A stretch of 64,000 nucleotides of DNA from Megascapheus bottae (GCA_024803745.1 JANJXV010000016.1:44359263-44423262); one strand, 5' to 3'. Positions 10,807-22,311 are shown, counted from the first letter of the stretch. Numbers and translations are program-made. The notes: generated by a model not told the origin, from the letters alone.

Positions 10807-11383
10807 TGTTAAGGGGAGCAGGGACTGGCGCCATCCAGAATGCCTGAGTTCCCCCGCCCCGTTGTGGAAGGTGGACAATGGTACAGCCCAGCCACCTTGA
10901 CCTCCCCACCCCCCCACGAGGAGGGATATGTGGTACAGCCCAGCCACCTTTGCCCTTCTAGGGAGGGGCAACCTTGACCTTCTCCCCACTCCCATGAGGA
11001 GGGATATCCGCTTGGGTGGGGGTGGGCCTGCTTTGTGTGGAGACCTGCCCAATTTGCGGGCCAATTCCAACTAAGGTGATAGGTAGATTCAAACACTGGA
11101 CTGTGACCCTATTGGCTACCTGCGTGTGGCCGGAGCTGGCAATGGTCCCTCTGTGAATGTAACTATCCCACTGGCCACCTGTGTGGCCGCATGGGTTTGG
11201 GCCTTAAAAACCCAGCATGAGCACTGCTCGGAGTCACAGCGTCAGCTCCCGAGTCTGCACTGTGTCCCTGGCGGGTCAGTTCACCATCTGCTTCCCCAAT
11301 AAATTCACCTTTTTATAGGAGACTGTCTCTGGGGGGTGGACTCTGGAGAGACGTGGAATCCCCTCCTCTTGATCCCATAACAG
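10807..11383 (+). mobile_element. Putative ERV LTR with duplicated U3 block
   Basis: An LTR-like segment with a repeated U3 block: TGGTACAGCCCAGCCACCTT at 10,879 and 10,931, each ending in GAGGAGGGATAT. It also has a TATA-like TTAAAAA near 11,200 and AATAAA at 11,299. The stretch GATAGGTAGATTCAAACA near 11,080 resembles GATAGGTCCATTCAAACA near 15,492 in the second LTR, so the two are related. Duplicated U3 blocks are typical of gammaretroviral enhancers. Both ends are approximate, and why an LTR follows gag so closely (deletion or a second insertion) is unresolved. Confidence 0.5.
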
Positions 11384-12402
11384 TCTTAAGGTTCTAAGGA
11401 GAAAATTTGGGTTCACTTAAAGGTCTGTTTCTCTGCCCCTGTTTCATGGTTCCCTGAGGTGATTGTCTGGTCCTGTTCTTGAAATCTGTACGAGCCCTAA
11501 TGGGTTCTTGTTTGCTGTGTCTTTGCAAAAATCCATTTGGACATTCCTGGGAGCCTGGTATGGCTCCTCCCACTCAGCTGCGCAATCTGGAGACAATTAG
11601 TGGCAGGACACAGGCACCAGTCTTGGTTCCCCCAGGTTTAAAGTTGGTCCTATAAACTGTCATGTGGGATGGCCTAGTCAAAATTGGAAAATGACTAGAG
11701 CCATGCTCTAGGTGGGCTAGATCTGGCACTGGAAGACTCCCACCAAATAATAATTTCAACTAAATTGCCTTGTAAAAGTTTTTTTGAACCTGGTTCTCAC
11801 CTGCAAGAGTAAGATTGGCAAAACTCTCTTGACACTAAAGCTTCCAGAAAACAAACGGCCGATATTAATATTGCGCGCTTTAAGATCTTTGAGTATGAAT
11901 GTGTGTGAATGAGTGAGTGAACATGTTCAAGGTTAAATTGTCAGCATGCTGTAGAAAACAATGGGTGAGTTTAAACTTGAAATGCAATTAGGTAAATCTA
12001 AGTCAAAACTTCAAGAAAATCACTAGGTTTGAGAAGTTCAAACATCTCAAAGGATCACTGCATTGTTTTAAAGAGGAACTACTTAAAAGGATCTTTCTAA
12101 AGTTTCTAAAATCTGCATTAAAAATCTGCTATTGTTAAAGCATAGAGCTGTTTACATTATAAACATTGTATCCTGTTTAGCCCAGAGGCATTAGGGAATT
12201 TGGAATTTACTTCCTTAAGTTAAAGTTTGGAGACATGTATTAGAGATTTAAATGTAAATGAAGGAAACTATGGTCTTTTGGTGCACTGATGATTGTAGTT
12301 CTTGCAGTAAGGAAAAACTTATTGGAGTTTGAACTATTATTGAAGTTCTAGGCAGTGACCTAAAATGCAGAGAAAAAAAAAAAACTGCCTCTTCTAAAAG
12401 AA

Positions 12403-12509
12403 GGCCTGAAGGCAAAGGGTGTTCCTTGAGCCCAAGGAGACCTGGAGAAAAAGGGAGTGCTTGAGCCCTAGGAGGCCTGAAGGCAAAGGGAGTGCCTTGA
12501 GCCCTTAAA
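12403..12509. repeat. Three tandem ~36-bp repeats
   Basis: The motif GGCCTGAAGGCAAAGGG ... CCTTGAGCCC occurs three times, starting near 12,403, 12,439 and 12,474. The middle copy is the most diverged. Confidence 0.85.
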
Positions 12510-12939
12510 GGTTCTTCAAATGCAAATAAAGGCTAAAGTGTTTAATGTCTAAGCAAATATCAGTAAAAGTTTTAAAGAACATTAGAAATGGGTTTCTGAA
12601 CAAAATTTAAAAGTAAAGTTGTCCTAAAGTTTTGTTTCAAGAAAGAAAACAAGGAAAATTAGGACTACCAAAATGATTGCTTAATTGCTATTTCAGTTTT
12701 CTCTTGTAAGTTACTTTATAGCAATCTCCAGCAGGCCCATGGAGAAGGACAGCAGATCCTCATTCAGATGTAATTTTGGCCCTCACCAAGTTCCAGGTAA
12801 GATCATGCTTAGAGACTATTTCTGAATTGACCATCTTGTTGCTTCTAATTGGAGTAAAGTGGCCTTTTGTAGGACTCATTGATCTGAAAACTGCAGTTTT
12901 GAGCCTGCCTGGACAAAGCAAAGTCCCTGTGAGACTGTG

Positions 12940-13136
12940 GTGTCTAATCTGGCAGCAGAGTGCTATTGAGGCAGAGTTGCTTTGGAGCTCGAAGTGGCAG
13001 AGTGCTAGCCTTGAGCTGGAGAGCTGAGAGACAGTGCCAAGGCCCCGAGTTCAAGTCCAGCAACCAACAGAGTGAAATGCCAATGGGATGCTTATCCCTG
13101 TGTGGAGAGACACTGCTGGGACAAAAAAAAAAAAAA
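12940..13136 (+). mobile_element. Worn ID-containing SINE
   Basis: AAGTGGCAGAGTGCTAGCC, TTGAGCTGGAGAGCTGAGAG and GCCCCGAGTTCAAGTCC match the right half of the B1-ID dimer. A run of about 14 A at 13,122-13,136 may be its tail. The left half is not recognisable and the boundaries are approximate. Confidence 0.6.
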
Positions 13137-13257
13137 GCATCCAGATGCAGTAAGCCACTGCTTGGATAGCAGAGATGTTGTCAGATCCTAGAGTCACTTG
13201 TGCTTGGCCATTCAAAATTATTCAGAGCCTGGAGGTCTTAGAATAGTTTGTAAGCGG

Positions 13258-13453
13258 GCTGGGAGTTTGGCCTAGTGGTTAAAGTGCTTGCCTAGCATGC
13301 ACGAAGACCCGGGTTCGATTCCTCAGTACCACATACATAGATAAAAGCCAGAAGTGGTGCTGAGGTTTAAGTGATAGAGCTCTAGCCTTGAGAAAGTCCA
13401 AGGACAGTGCTCAGGCCCTGAGCTCAAGCCCAGGACTGGCAAAAAAAAAAAAA
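13258..13453 (+). mobile_element. Young ID-like SINE with perfect target-site duplication
   Basis: Near-consensus copy: GAGTTTGGCCTAGTGGTTAA, GACCCGGGTTCGATTCC, CCAGGACTGGC and an A-tail. The 16 bases AGAATAGTTTGTAAGC stand immediately before (13,240-13,255) and after (13,454-13,469) with no mismatch. This shows a recent LINE-driven insertion. Confidence 0.95.
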
Positions 13454-14999
13454 AGAATAGTTTGTAAGCATGCCTTACCACTGTCCATGTTCATTTACTC
13501 CATAACTGGGCAGGAACTTGTCAGTCATCTGTAATAGTGGGTAGTTTACAATCCTCACCCCCATGTTTGCTCAAAGCCCTGAGCGAATTTTGAATTGACA
13601 CCAGCCACAAATTCAGGAAAGAAGTTTGTGGACCTGGGGCTGTGTCCCTACTGATCTGTCTAGGCCTACAGTGGCAACTGAAGCATATAGCTAAGCTCCC
13701 CAGAAAATCAGGAAAATGCCTTTGCAAATGGGTGCTAAGTAAGCTAAACTATTGTAGCCAAAGAAGGTTTGTGCAGTTGTTAAATGTTAAATATGATCTC
13801 TAGTTTGGATCAAATCATTGTTCCTGATAGCTGATCCTGGCAACCCCTTGGTAAAATAGGCTAAGCTTTTTAAGGTCCCTGGTTTAGTACAGAGACAACG
13901 CCCCTGAGTCAGCTTGAAGAAGTTATAGAAGATGAATCTTCGCCCATCAACTCCCCTTAAGATGAAGGGACCAGAGTCATTTTTGGAGAGTGAGACAGGA
14001 TAAATTAGAGGTATGGAAAGACTAATAACAGATGTGCAAGAGTAGAGACTGCACTTGTGGGGAATGGCTACAGGTTCAAGTCTTGTATACTTGCCTAGAG
14101 AATCCTAGCCCCATTTAAAGGAAATCTGCTTACTAAAAGTTGTCACCCTGGTATTACTTTGAAATCTCAACCCTATTCTGTCCTGAAAACCAATGGGGTG
14201 CCAGCCTACCAAAACAAGTGTGCTCAGGAAAAGCAATTAAGAGACCATTGGGAGAATTCACCAAAGTCGGGCCTTAGGTTAAGCTTCTTTATCCAGCATG
14301 CAGGAATTTGGAGGCAACTCAGGAGGTGTGACTTCCATTGGAGCTGCGAGAGACAAGGCTGCTGCTGTACCTGTCCAGCCTGACTCCACAACTCTACAGC
14401 TGCTTCCTGGGAGGACTGGAACTAAACCCTTGGTGGTGGAGCACTGTATCTGTGCTAAGCTCAAAGTCCCCTAAGTCATGGGAGAGAAAATAAAGTAAGG
14501 CTGCACCTAGCCTTTTGCAGCCATAGCCATCTTGGTGCCTGTGGCTTTGTGAGGGGAATTCTGCACCCTGTGATGAGAAGTCTAGGGGTGTGAGATGCTA
14601 AATGTGAATGAGGGCTATGGTCAAATGAAAAGAGAGAAAGGACAGTAAAGAAACCTTGGGAAAGGAATTTAAAGAAATGGTTTATTCTAGAAAAGAAAGG
14701 AAAAGGGAGGACGACAGAGCCCAGAGAGTATGAGCATGTGGCAGATGGTATGAAGCAAGTCTTAATAATGGGAACTCTCCACATGTAAAGTTCTCCCCAT
14801 TGGAGGGAGGCCTTCCCCTAACACTTGGGGAAGCTGAACTAGCTGATCGTGTTAACCATGATTCAATGCAGTTCTTACAGGCCTTACAGTTGATCGGGGG
14901 ACATGTTCATCGTCTGGTTTCTAACATCCTGGCGCTCAAGTGTACCTGCACTGTGATACCCAGGACTCCAACCACTGTGAAAGGAGCGGGAAAGAGCTG

Positions 15000-15275
15000 C
15001 TGGATTCAACACTCCCAGATGGAGACAGCATGAGAATGTTGCTTTGGGCAAACCATGATGGAGTAATGGAAGATAACCTGGCAGATATAAAAAGGAGACT
15101 TGAGCAAGAGAGAAGCAAGGGTCCCAAGGATGGTGTATAAACCTTATCCAGCTGGTCTCCATGATGACATCCCGAATATCTGCAATTGCAGGATCCTTAG
15201 CTTTACTAATGTTGCTCTTGGCCCCTGCATTGTAAACAGCATAATGATCATTTGTACAAAGGGGAATTGGAGTGG
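15000..15275 (+). pseudogene. Gammaretrovirus-like env transmembrane remnant, broken
   Basis: One frame reads WANHDGVMEDNLADIKRRLE at about 15,046-15,105, the pattern of the ectodomain downstream of the disulfide-bonded loop in gammaretroviral TM subunits. It hits a stop at 15,138. A hydrophobic stretch follows in a different frame from about 15,162, and LGPCIVN, a hallmark of the membrane-proximal end, appears in yet another frame near 15,220-15,240. TM mediates membrane fusion in living viruses. Here the stops and frame changes make a product impossible. Its position just before a polypurine tract and LTR is as expected for env. Confidence 0.75.
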
Positions 15276-15364
15276 TTCAAAGGCCAGTGCTGAGGACTCA
15301 ATATGGCCCTTGTGACAGGAGGACATAGGGTGGGAGGAAGAGTCAAAGATTTGACTCATTTTCC

Positions 15365-15377
15365 AAAATGAGGGGGG
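15365..15377 (+). other. Retroviral polypurine tract
   Basis: AAAATGAGGGGGG directly precedes AATGAAAGGGAC. Gammaretroviruses prime plus-strand synthesis from such a G-run just before the TGAAAG start of U3. One T interrupts the purines. Confidence 0.7.
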
Positions 15378-15379
15378 AA

Positions 15380-15764
15380 TGAAAGGGACTTCCCCCATTC
15401 CTCCCCACCTCCCCCCCCCCACCCCGGCCTGCCAGGAACCTCCCTCCCTTTCCTTTGTCGTCAGAACAGTGGGCCAGAAGCCCACCGAGATGATAGGTCC
15501 ATTCAAACAGCAAAGGTGTCAGTGGTTGCCCCAGCCATCAATCAACTATGTTGCATTCCATTGGCCACCAGTGTATGGCCAGCCCAAAACATGGCTGGTG
15601 GTCTATCAAAGTAGCCTGTAAGATTAGGCGGGGTGGCTCTCTCACTCACATCTTTGGGACAGCCCTGACAGGTCAGTATGATTCTCCATGCTAGGCGCGG
15701 AATAAAACTCTTTTTAACTTCCACTTTTGTGTCAGACTTGTTCCTTTGATCACGGACCCTAATA
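15380..15764 (+). mobile_element. Gammaretrovirus-like LTR (3' LTR by position)
   Basis: Begins TGAAAGGGAC right after the polypurine tract, contains a C-run at 15,411-15,420, and has AATAAA at 15,701 followed by a T-rich U5. Length is about 385 bp. It lies directly downstream of the env remnant, which fits a 3' LTR. The following TGGGGGACTAGACC (15,766-15,779) looks like a worn primer-binding site, which would normally follow a 5' LTR. Confidence 0.7.
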
Positions 15765-15779
15765 TTGGGGGACTAGACC

Positions 15780-18129
15780 CTAACAGTGCTAGAGGCAACT
15801 CTCAGCCTCTCCAGAGCAGCCTCTACCCTCAACTCCTCCTGCAACAGTTTGTGGTGGTCTTTGTCTCTGTGGCAGCAGCGTGGCGTGGAGGACCAGCCAG
15901 CCCCCCGCAGCAGGAGAGAGCCCAGCGGAGGGGAAGGGCCTGGCCAGCCCTGGCCGCAGGATTCTTTCTGAACCCGGGGACTCAGAAAGGAAGGCCAAGG
16001 AGGGAGCCCACTGGATTGCCACCCCTCCCACTCACTGCTCCTGTGCCTGGAAGGACAAAAGCTCAGAAAAGAGACTCATTCAACCTTTCCAAACATGCTG
16101 TCCAAGCTGGAAGATCTCGGCGACTAGAGGTCCTTTTACGTCCATAGACTGGGAGGGTTCATTGGGATTAAATGTGGAATGCCCAAATTTCACTTTTAAA
16201 GGCATCAACTTGAGGACGGCTGTAATCTGATGCAAGGCAGGCACTTAGCAATTGCCCAGCCCTTGCCTCCCTCCCTCCCTCCCTCTTCCCTCCCTTCTTC
16301 CCTCCCTCTCCTCCTGCCTGGTTTCAGGAACAGAAAGTCTTGGGAGCTTTCTCTTCTGACCTGCCCAAGGGGAACTTTGGACTTTCAGAGGGGAAAGCGG
16401 ATGAAATGATGGAAGGGTTGAAGTCTGTGTGCGTCCTGGTCCAGCAAGCAGACTCCCTCCAAACTCTAGAAAGCCCCAAAGACAGAGCCTGAGGCCCAAA
16501 AGGACCTGGAGTGGAGGAGGGGCCTCTGCCTGCAGCACTCAGCCTTCAGACAAGACACAGAGAAGGTATGGCTCAGCCTGAGATCTTAGCAATGCACTTG
16601 GCTCTCCAGAAGCAATAGATGGAAGGCTGCTCAATTAAAAACAAAACTGGATTGATAAAATCACGGCATAGAAATGGATTCATAAAATCACGGCATCGAG
16701 GCAGAGACAGAATTGCCCACAGGCATGAGACAATGGAAATGGGCTCTGAGCATCTGAAAGTTGTTTTAGTGCCGCACATCTCTTCTGGAGCCCACTAAGA
16801 AATGTCTGTGCAGGGAAGAAGGCAGGAAGAAGGCAGCTCTCTGGAGAATGTAGCCCGTTCTCTTCAGAAGAGAGGTGCAGCCAGGTCGCACGGCTCCGTG
16901 GCCAGGCACGCTGGCGGCCAGGCACGGCAGGTTTATTGAGTGCAGTCTGGAATCGTGTACCTTCCCTTAGCCTGGCTTGGTAAACGCTGGTTCCCATAGG
17001 GATGCAGGTGGCCACAGCCAGCTTCTGGCTCTCCCGCGCTACCCCCATCTTGTTAGGAACAGGAGAGGCCTGGCACTTGCTCTTCTTCTTTTTCTTCTCC
17101 CTCCTGTGTCTGAGCTTATTCCCCAAGGATTTCAAAAAAATGAAAATAAAAAGCCTTCTGACCCGTGTCACTCACTTACCTTCTGAGTTTGAAACACGTC
17201 CACGTTCCAATCTGATGTGCAAAGAAGTGGCGCAGGAGCCTGCTCCCTGTCACACCACGCTTCTGCCCACTGGGACCCCTTCTTCCCTTAGTCAACACCC
17301 GTTTGGGAAGGGGCAGCTTGGGGCCCAGGGACCCTCAGCTCTGAGGCCACAGAAGGGTTCTTCCCACACATCCAGGGATGGCAGGGTGCATGCGGACTGC
17401 TCTGCACAAATGCGTCCTGCTTTGATTAGGTGAAGCCCATCCCTGCCTTTGCTTTCTAAATCGTTACTGAAATCTTGTTTTGTGTAAGTGGCTGCTTGCC
17501 ACTTTGGAAGAGGCCCCAATTCCGGGGTGAACTGGGCCTGAGACACCCAGGTGCCAAGAACACCCAAGCAGCCTAGGGTTTTGTCTAGTGCTAAAACTCA
17601 AGGCTCCAAGTGCCTCTTCAGCCTAAGTCTGACTCAGTCCTAGCTGCCCTCAGGTGATGAGTGGGTGGAGAGGACCATGGAGGAAATCACGTCTGGCCCA
17701 TCTGTGGGGAGGCAGGGTCCCAGGATGCCCCCCATCTCCTCACCCGCAGGCCCACCAGGCCCCATTGGTGCCCTCCTTGCTGAAGTGCAAGCAGCTCTGG
17801 CAGCTCCTGATTCTCTTTGTTCAAACAAAAGCCTCCATGAGGAAGAAGAAAACAGGGTCAGGTCGAAGCTTGAACTTTCTGGGTGCCTAGGGCTTGTTGT
17901 TCTTCCCTGAGAGCAAAGCACAGCAGAGGTCCCAGCAAGAGATATTTGCACTAAACTCTGGAAAGCTACAGTGAAGGTTTATTTTTAACAAGGGCCATTA
18001 CACCCACAAACTGACAAGGTGAACTGAAACCCTTGGAACAGCTTAAAGATAATTTTTTAAAAATTCAATGTGTAGACACACTTGTGACTGAATTTAAATT
18101 TCTCCTTTATTCACTGTCTCTGTCTCTCT
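15780..18129. other. Intergenic sequence, no gene seen
   Basis: Unique DNA. A 133-codon frame over 15,746-16,147 starts inside retroviral U5 and has no known domain. A (CCCT)n tract lies at 16,262-16,316. A short direct repeat, AAAATCACGGCAT, occurs near 16,658 and 16,685. No exon recognised. Confidence 0.45.
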
Positions 18130-18300
18130 CCCAAGGCCTTGCTTTTGCTAAGTGCTTGTTGTCCTTGAACCACATTTCCAGCCCCAGAAGGTCTAGTATC
18201 TTTTGCTCACAGCTGGCCCTCACCCCAAATCCTCTACTTTTACCTCTTGCATAGCTGGGATCACAGATTTCTGCGCCCCCGCCACCCCCAGCCAAGCTTG
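18130..18300 (-). mobile_element. Old B4-like (ID plus B1) SINE remnant
   Basis: TGCTAAGTGCTTGTTGTCC and TTGAACCACATTTCCAGCCC are inverted tRNA-like head sequence. GCATAGCTGGGATCACAGAT is inverted B1-like sequence. Both halves are strongly diverged and separated by ~50 bp. Confidence 0.45.
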
Positions 18301-18733
18301 TTTTTGGATTGAGCCCTAGCTTCACTCATGATACATGCACATGAACCATGGTTCTTAAAACGCATAGGCAAGTGCAGGGGACCGTCCAAAGAGCCTGGGC
18401 AATTCTGAAGCCAAAAGCAAGCTGGAGAACAGAACTTCTGGGTGGTGACTCTTCTAAGAAGTGCACCATGACAGTTGAATGAGGAGCAAATAGGGCGCTT
18501 CAAAGTTTAAACCAATGGTAAAGGGCCTCTGGTTACCCACGAGCACAGGGGGAGTGTGAAACCCTGCCTCACACCACACGTAAACCCAGGAGCTAAAACT
18601 ACAAAACTCTTCCCAGGAAATGGGATAGCCCTGGCAGCCTCTCATTGGAGAGAGAGGGTTCTGATGAAAAGTGAAGTACAACCAGCCAAGGAAAAGAGAG
18701 AATTTAAAATTCATCAAAATTAAAAACTTCAGG

Positions 18734-18790
18734 GGCTTGGAGATTTGGCCAGTGGCAGAACGACTTACCTGGCACCACAAAAGACAAATG
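18734..18790 (+). mobile_element. Worn ID-like SINE fragment
   Basis: GGGGCTTGGAGATTTGGCC then AGTGGCAGAACGACTTACC resembles the tRNA-like head of the ID-like SINE. No tail half remains. Confidence 0.4.
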
Positions 18791-18887
18791 CACAAGTAAG
18801 AAAACAAATAAATGATTCTGTATCTCAAAGGATGACTCCAGAAATTAAAGGACAGCTCTCAAAATAGAGGGGAATGTGGATAGACCA

Positions 18888-19062
18888 CACACATGTATAT
18901 TTACATATATTACATAGGTACATGTATGATATAGCTAAATATATGCATACTTATATACATATACACACAAATGTGTATACGTACTTATACACATGTATAT
19001 ACATCTATATGCCTATGTACATATGCAAATGTGCATGTGTGTACATATATGTATGTATATAT
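18888..19062. repeat. (ATACAT)n-type AT-rich simple repeat
   Basis: About 175 bp of imperfect TATACATATG-like units. The Tyr/Ile/His-rich open frame across it is meaningless. Confidence 0.9.
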
Positions 19063-19064
19063 AC

Positions 19065-19525
19065 ACCAAGAACTAGTGGCTCATGCATGTAGTCCTACTT
19101 ATTTACCAGGCTGAGATCTCAGGCATCCGTGAGATGCTTAACTCCAGTTAGCCACCAAAAAGTTCGAGTGAAAGTATAGCTCTACAAGAAGAGTGCTGTC
19201 CTTGCCAGGGGCAGTGGCTCACACCTATAATCCTAGCTACTCAGAAGGCTGAGATCTAAGAATCGTGGTTCAAAGCCAGCCCAGGCACGAAAGTCTGTGA
19301 TTCTCTCATCTCCAGTTAACGCCAGAAAACCGTGAGTGGCGCTGTGGCTCAAGGGATAGGGTGGTGGCTGTGAGCTGCAAAGCACAAGGGCAGTGCCAAG
19401 TCCCGGAGTTCAAGTCCTACAACCAACCAAAAAAAAAAGAAAGAAGAAGAAGATGAAGAGTGTTGTCCTCGAGCAGAAAAGCCATGTGCGCTCTTGGGGC
19501 TCTGAGTTTAAGCCCAGTATGAACA
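19065..19525 (+). mobile_element. Nested pair of B1-ID dimeric SINEs
   Basis: An old copy starts at 19,065 (ACTAGTGGCTCATGCATGTA) and is interrupted at about 19,205 by a younger full copy. The younger one has GGGGCAGTGGCTCACACC, GCTGTGGCTCAAGGGATAGG and GTTCAAGTCCTACAACCAAC, and a tail at 19,428-19,450. The old copy resumes with GCTCTGAGTTTAAGCCC. GAAGAGTGCTGTCCTT (19,189) and GAAGAGTGTTGTCCTC (19,455) are the target-site duplication of the younger copy. Confidence 0.8.
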
Positions 19526-19604
19526 GATACGCACAAAATACGATGCATCTACTAAAATTTATGTACCTGGAATATACAAATATATTTTTTTAAAAAAAAC
19601 TCCC

Positions 19605-21795
19605 CCAGCTTAGCAAAAAGAGAAGAAACCCAGTTTTTTACAGTGGGCAAAAGGATCTGATATATATTTTCCCAAAGCAAATACAGAGAGAGACAGTATT
19701 TAAAGAACCCTATAGACTCCACTCCCAAGATGCTTGAGCTGATTCAAAACTTTGGCAAGGTAGCAGGGTATAAATTAACCCTCAAAAATCAACCACCTTC
19801 CTTCCTATACGCCAACAATGAGAGGAATGAGGCAACAATCAGGAAAGCAATTCCTTTTGCAATAGCCTCAAAGGGAATAAAGTACCTAGGAATTAACTAA
19901 GAATGTAAATGACTTTTTGATGAAAACTTTAAAACCCTGAAAAAGGAAATTAAAGCAGAACTGAGGAAATGGAAAAACCTCCCATGCTCCTGAATTGGAA
20001 GAATCAACATTGTGAAAACGGCAATCTTGCCAAGGGCTATCTACAAACTCAATGCAATACCCATCAATATCCAATGTCCTTCTTTAAAGAAATAGAAGAG
20101 GCAATCCAAAATTTCATATGGAATAATAAAAGACCCCATACAGCAAAAACAATCCTCAGCAGAAAGAACAGCGCAGGAGGAATGTCAATACCAAACTTTA
20201 GACTCTATTACAAAGCTATAGAGACCAAAACAGCTTGGTACTGGCACAGAACAGCCTGAAGACCAATGGAATAGAACTGAGGGCCCAGATATTAACCCAC
20301 AGACCTATGGCCACCTAATCTTTGACAAGGGAGCCAAAAAAATAGAATGGAAGAAAAACAGCCTCTTCAACAAGTTGTGCTGGCAGAACTGGCTAAGCAC
20401 CTGCAGAAAACTAAAGTTGGATCCTTCTTTGTCACCCTGTACCAGGAGTAACTCCAAATGGATCAAAGACCACTGAAGATACACTGAAAACTTTACAAGA
20501 AGGAATAGGGGATACACTAGGCCTCCTTGGCACAGGTCGAAACTTTCTTAATAAGGACCAAGAATCACAACAAATCAGAGAAAGGCTGGATAAGTGGGAC
20601 TGCATTAAACTGCAGAAATTCAGTATGGCAAAGAACATAGCTAGCAAATTAATTAGAAAGCCTACAGAGTGAGAGAAGATCTTCACTAACCTTACAACAG
20701 ACAAAGGCCTCATATCTAAAATATATCAACAGCTCAAAAAATTGAATAACTCCAAAACTAATCTCCAAAGTAACAACCATCCCATTAAAAGATGGGCCAA
20801 AGACTTAAAGAGAGTCTTCTCTGAAGAAGAAACAAAAATGGCCTATAGACACATGAAGAAATGCTCGACATCTCTGGTCACAAAAGAAATGCAAATCAAA
20901 ACAATTCTAAGATTCCACCTCACTCCAGTTAGAATGGCCAGGATCAAGAAAACTAATAACAACAGATGCTGGAGGGGATGTGGTCAGGAGGGATCACTAC
21001 TACACTGTTGGTGGAGTGCAAACTCGTTCAACCACTATGGAAAAGCAGTGTGGCAGTTCCTCAAAAGACTAAACATAGAGCTCCCCTATGACCCAGCAAT
21101 TCCACTACTTGGCATTTACCCAACCATCCAGAAACAAGGACATACTAAATCCACTAGCACAACGAGGTTCATTGCAGCACTATTCACCATAGCAAAGATA
21201 TGGAACCAACCCAGATGCCCAGAAATAGATGTGTTATTTATATACAATGGAATTCTATGCTGTTGTCAGAAAGAACGACATCGCCCCATTTGTAAGGAAA
21301 TGGAAAGACTTAGAAAAAATCATATTAAGTGAAGTAAGCCAGACTCAAAGGAACATAGGCTCAATGGTTTCCCTCATTTGTCATAACCTGTAGAAACCTT
21401 GGGCTCTACTAGCAGAGATTTACAATAGAACAAAACCTAGATACACAAGGCCATATAGGATGACACAAAATGAAAGGATCTCCAGGATAGGGAAACAAAA
21501 GCCATATAATGAGTGATTGTTGTCCTTCATGTGCTATGTTATCTCTCATCTCTTTTGCTGTCCCCTGGCTATCTCATATTGTTACTGTATTTCACCTTTT
21601 ATCTGATATATTGTTTATATGTGTATTTGTTTATTTGAAATTGGATAGGGAAGAGGGGAAAACAAGATGAGGGGCGGGAGTGGGAGGAGGGAAATGGGGA
21701 CCAAGACATGAGAAAGGGCATCAATGTAGGTGAAGTAATGCACCTTCTATCTGGAGAATATAATGCAACCCTTCTATTAATTACAATAAAAAATA
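19605..21795 (+). mobile_element. 5'-truncated LINE-1: ORF2 C-terminal part and 3' UTR
   Basis: The coding remnants are the 3' third of L1 ORF2. They are broken into an open frame at 19,969-20,259 ([17 protein letters not shown]) and one at 20,742-21,332 ([20 protein letters not shown], then [13 protein letters not shown]), separated by stops and shifts. These are the region after the reverse transcriptase and the C-terminal segment of ORF2p. A G-rich purine stretch at 21,645-21,715 is the usual L1 3' UTR, and the element ends near AATAAAAAATATATG. The first ~85 bp (19,605-19,690) look like an additional out-of-order ORF2 piece. The element cannot move. Confidence 0.9.
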
Positions 21796-22266
21796 TATGA
21801 GCCTACCTACCTAGCAGGGGTTCAATCCCTAACCAGGAAAAGAAAAAAGGACAGAATATAAACACCTGGACATCTGCTCTGTTGTTAAAAAGGGTGGAAA
21901 TTGACACCTGAAGCATAATGCAGTCCAGAAGGAAGTTACATGACAGCACATGGGGTGCGGTTGGGGAGAAACCGGACCCCCGGACCTTGCTGGCAGGTGT
22001 CACAGGGGGCAGTGGTTCAGCTGACATCGTTTCCTTTATCCTTGTCCCCACATCACTGTGAGTCCTTAAATCACACATGGCTGCATCACGCATGGTTTTG
22101 AGATTTTTGTACTATACAGGCCACTTTGTTTGTTCTGATGTCTGGTCTGTCTGGCATGGCATGGCTCTGTGCCATTCGCTCCCCCTATGATGTAAACTAT
22201 GTCCCACGGACACGCCATGGTTAACTCACCCACCTGGGGACACTGGAGCTGCTGCTCCTTCATTGA
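21796..22266. other. Unique sequence, no gene seen
   Basis: No repeat family, RNA gene or coding signal recognised. Confidence 0.5.
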
Positions 22267-22311
22267 GGCCTCTTCCTCCTCCTCCTCCTCCTCCTCCTCC
22301 TCCTCCTCTTC
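22267..22311. repeat. (CCT)n microsatellite
   Basis: About 13 CCT units. The minus strand would read as a glutamate run, which explains the open frame there. Confidence 0.95.

Larger units (their letters stand above)
11384..14999 (+). mobile_element. Decayed internal region between two LTR-like segments
   Basis: Mostly AT-rich DNA with no long frame. I infer retroviral internal sequence from the flanking LTR-like segments, the env end downstream, and the block at 13,966-14,060 shared with the window start. No reverse transcriptase or integrase motif could be found by eye. A three-copy ~36-bp repeat lies at 12,403-12,509, and SINEs at 12,940-13,136 and 13,258-13,453 have landed inside. Part of this span may be ordinary intergenic DNA. 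Confidence 0.4.

Noticed and set aside
15746..16147. 133-codon frame as a novel gene
   Set aside because: Begins inside the ERV U5/leader region, shows no family signature, and other frames over the same GC-rich DNA are equally open.
18874..19092. Tyr/Ile/His-rich small protein
   Set aside because: Translation of an AT-rich simple repeat.
20742..21332. Intact protein gene for the 196-codon frame
   Set aside because: It is the C-terminal piece of LINE-1 ORF2 in a truncated, frame-broken element.
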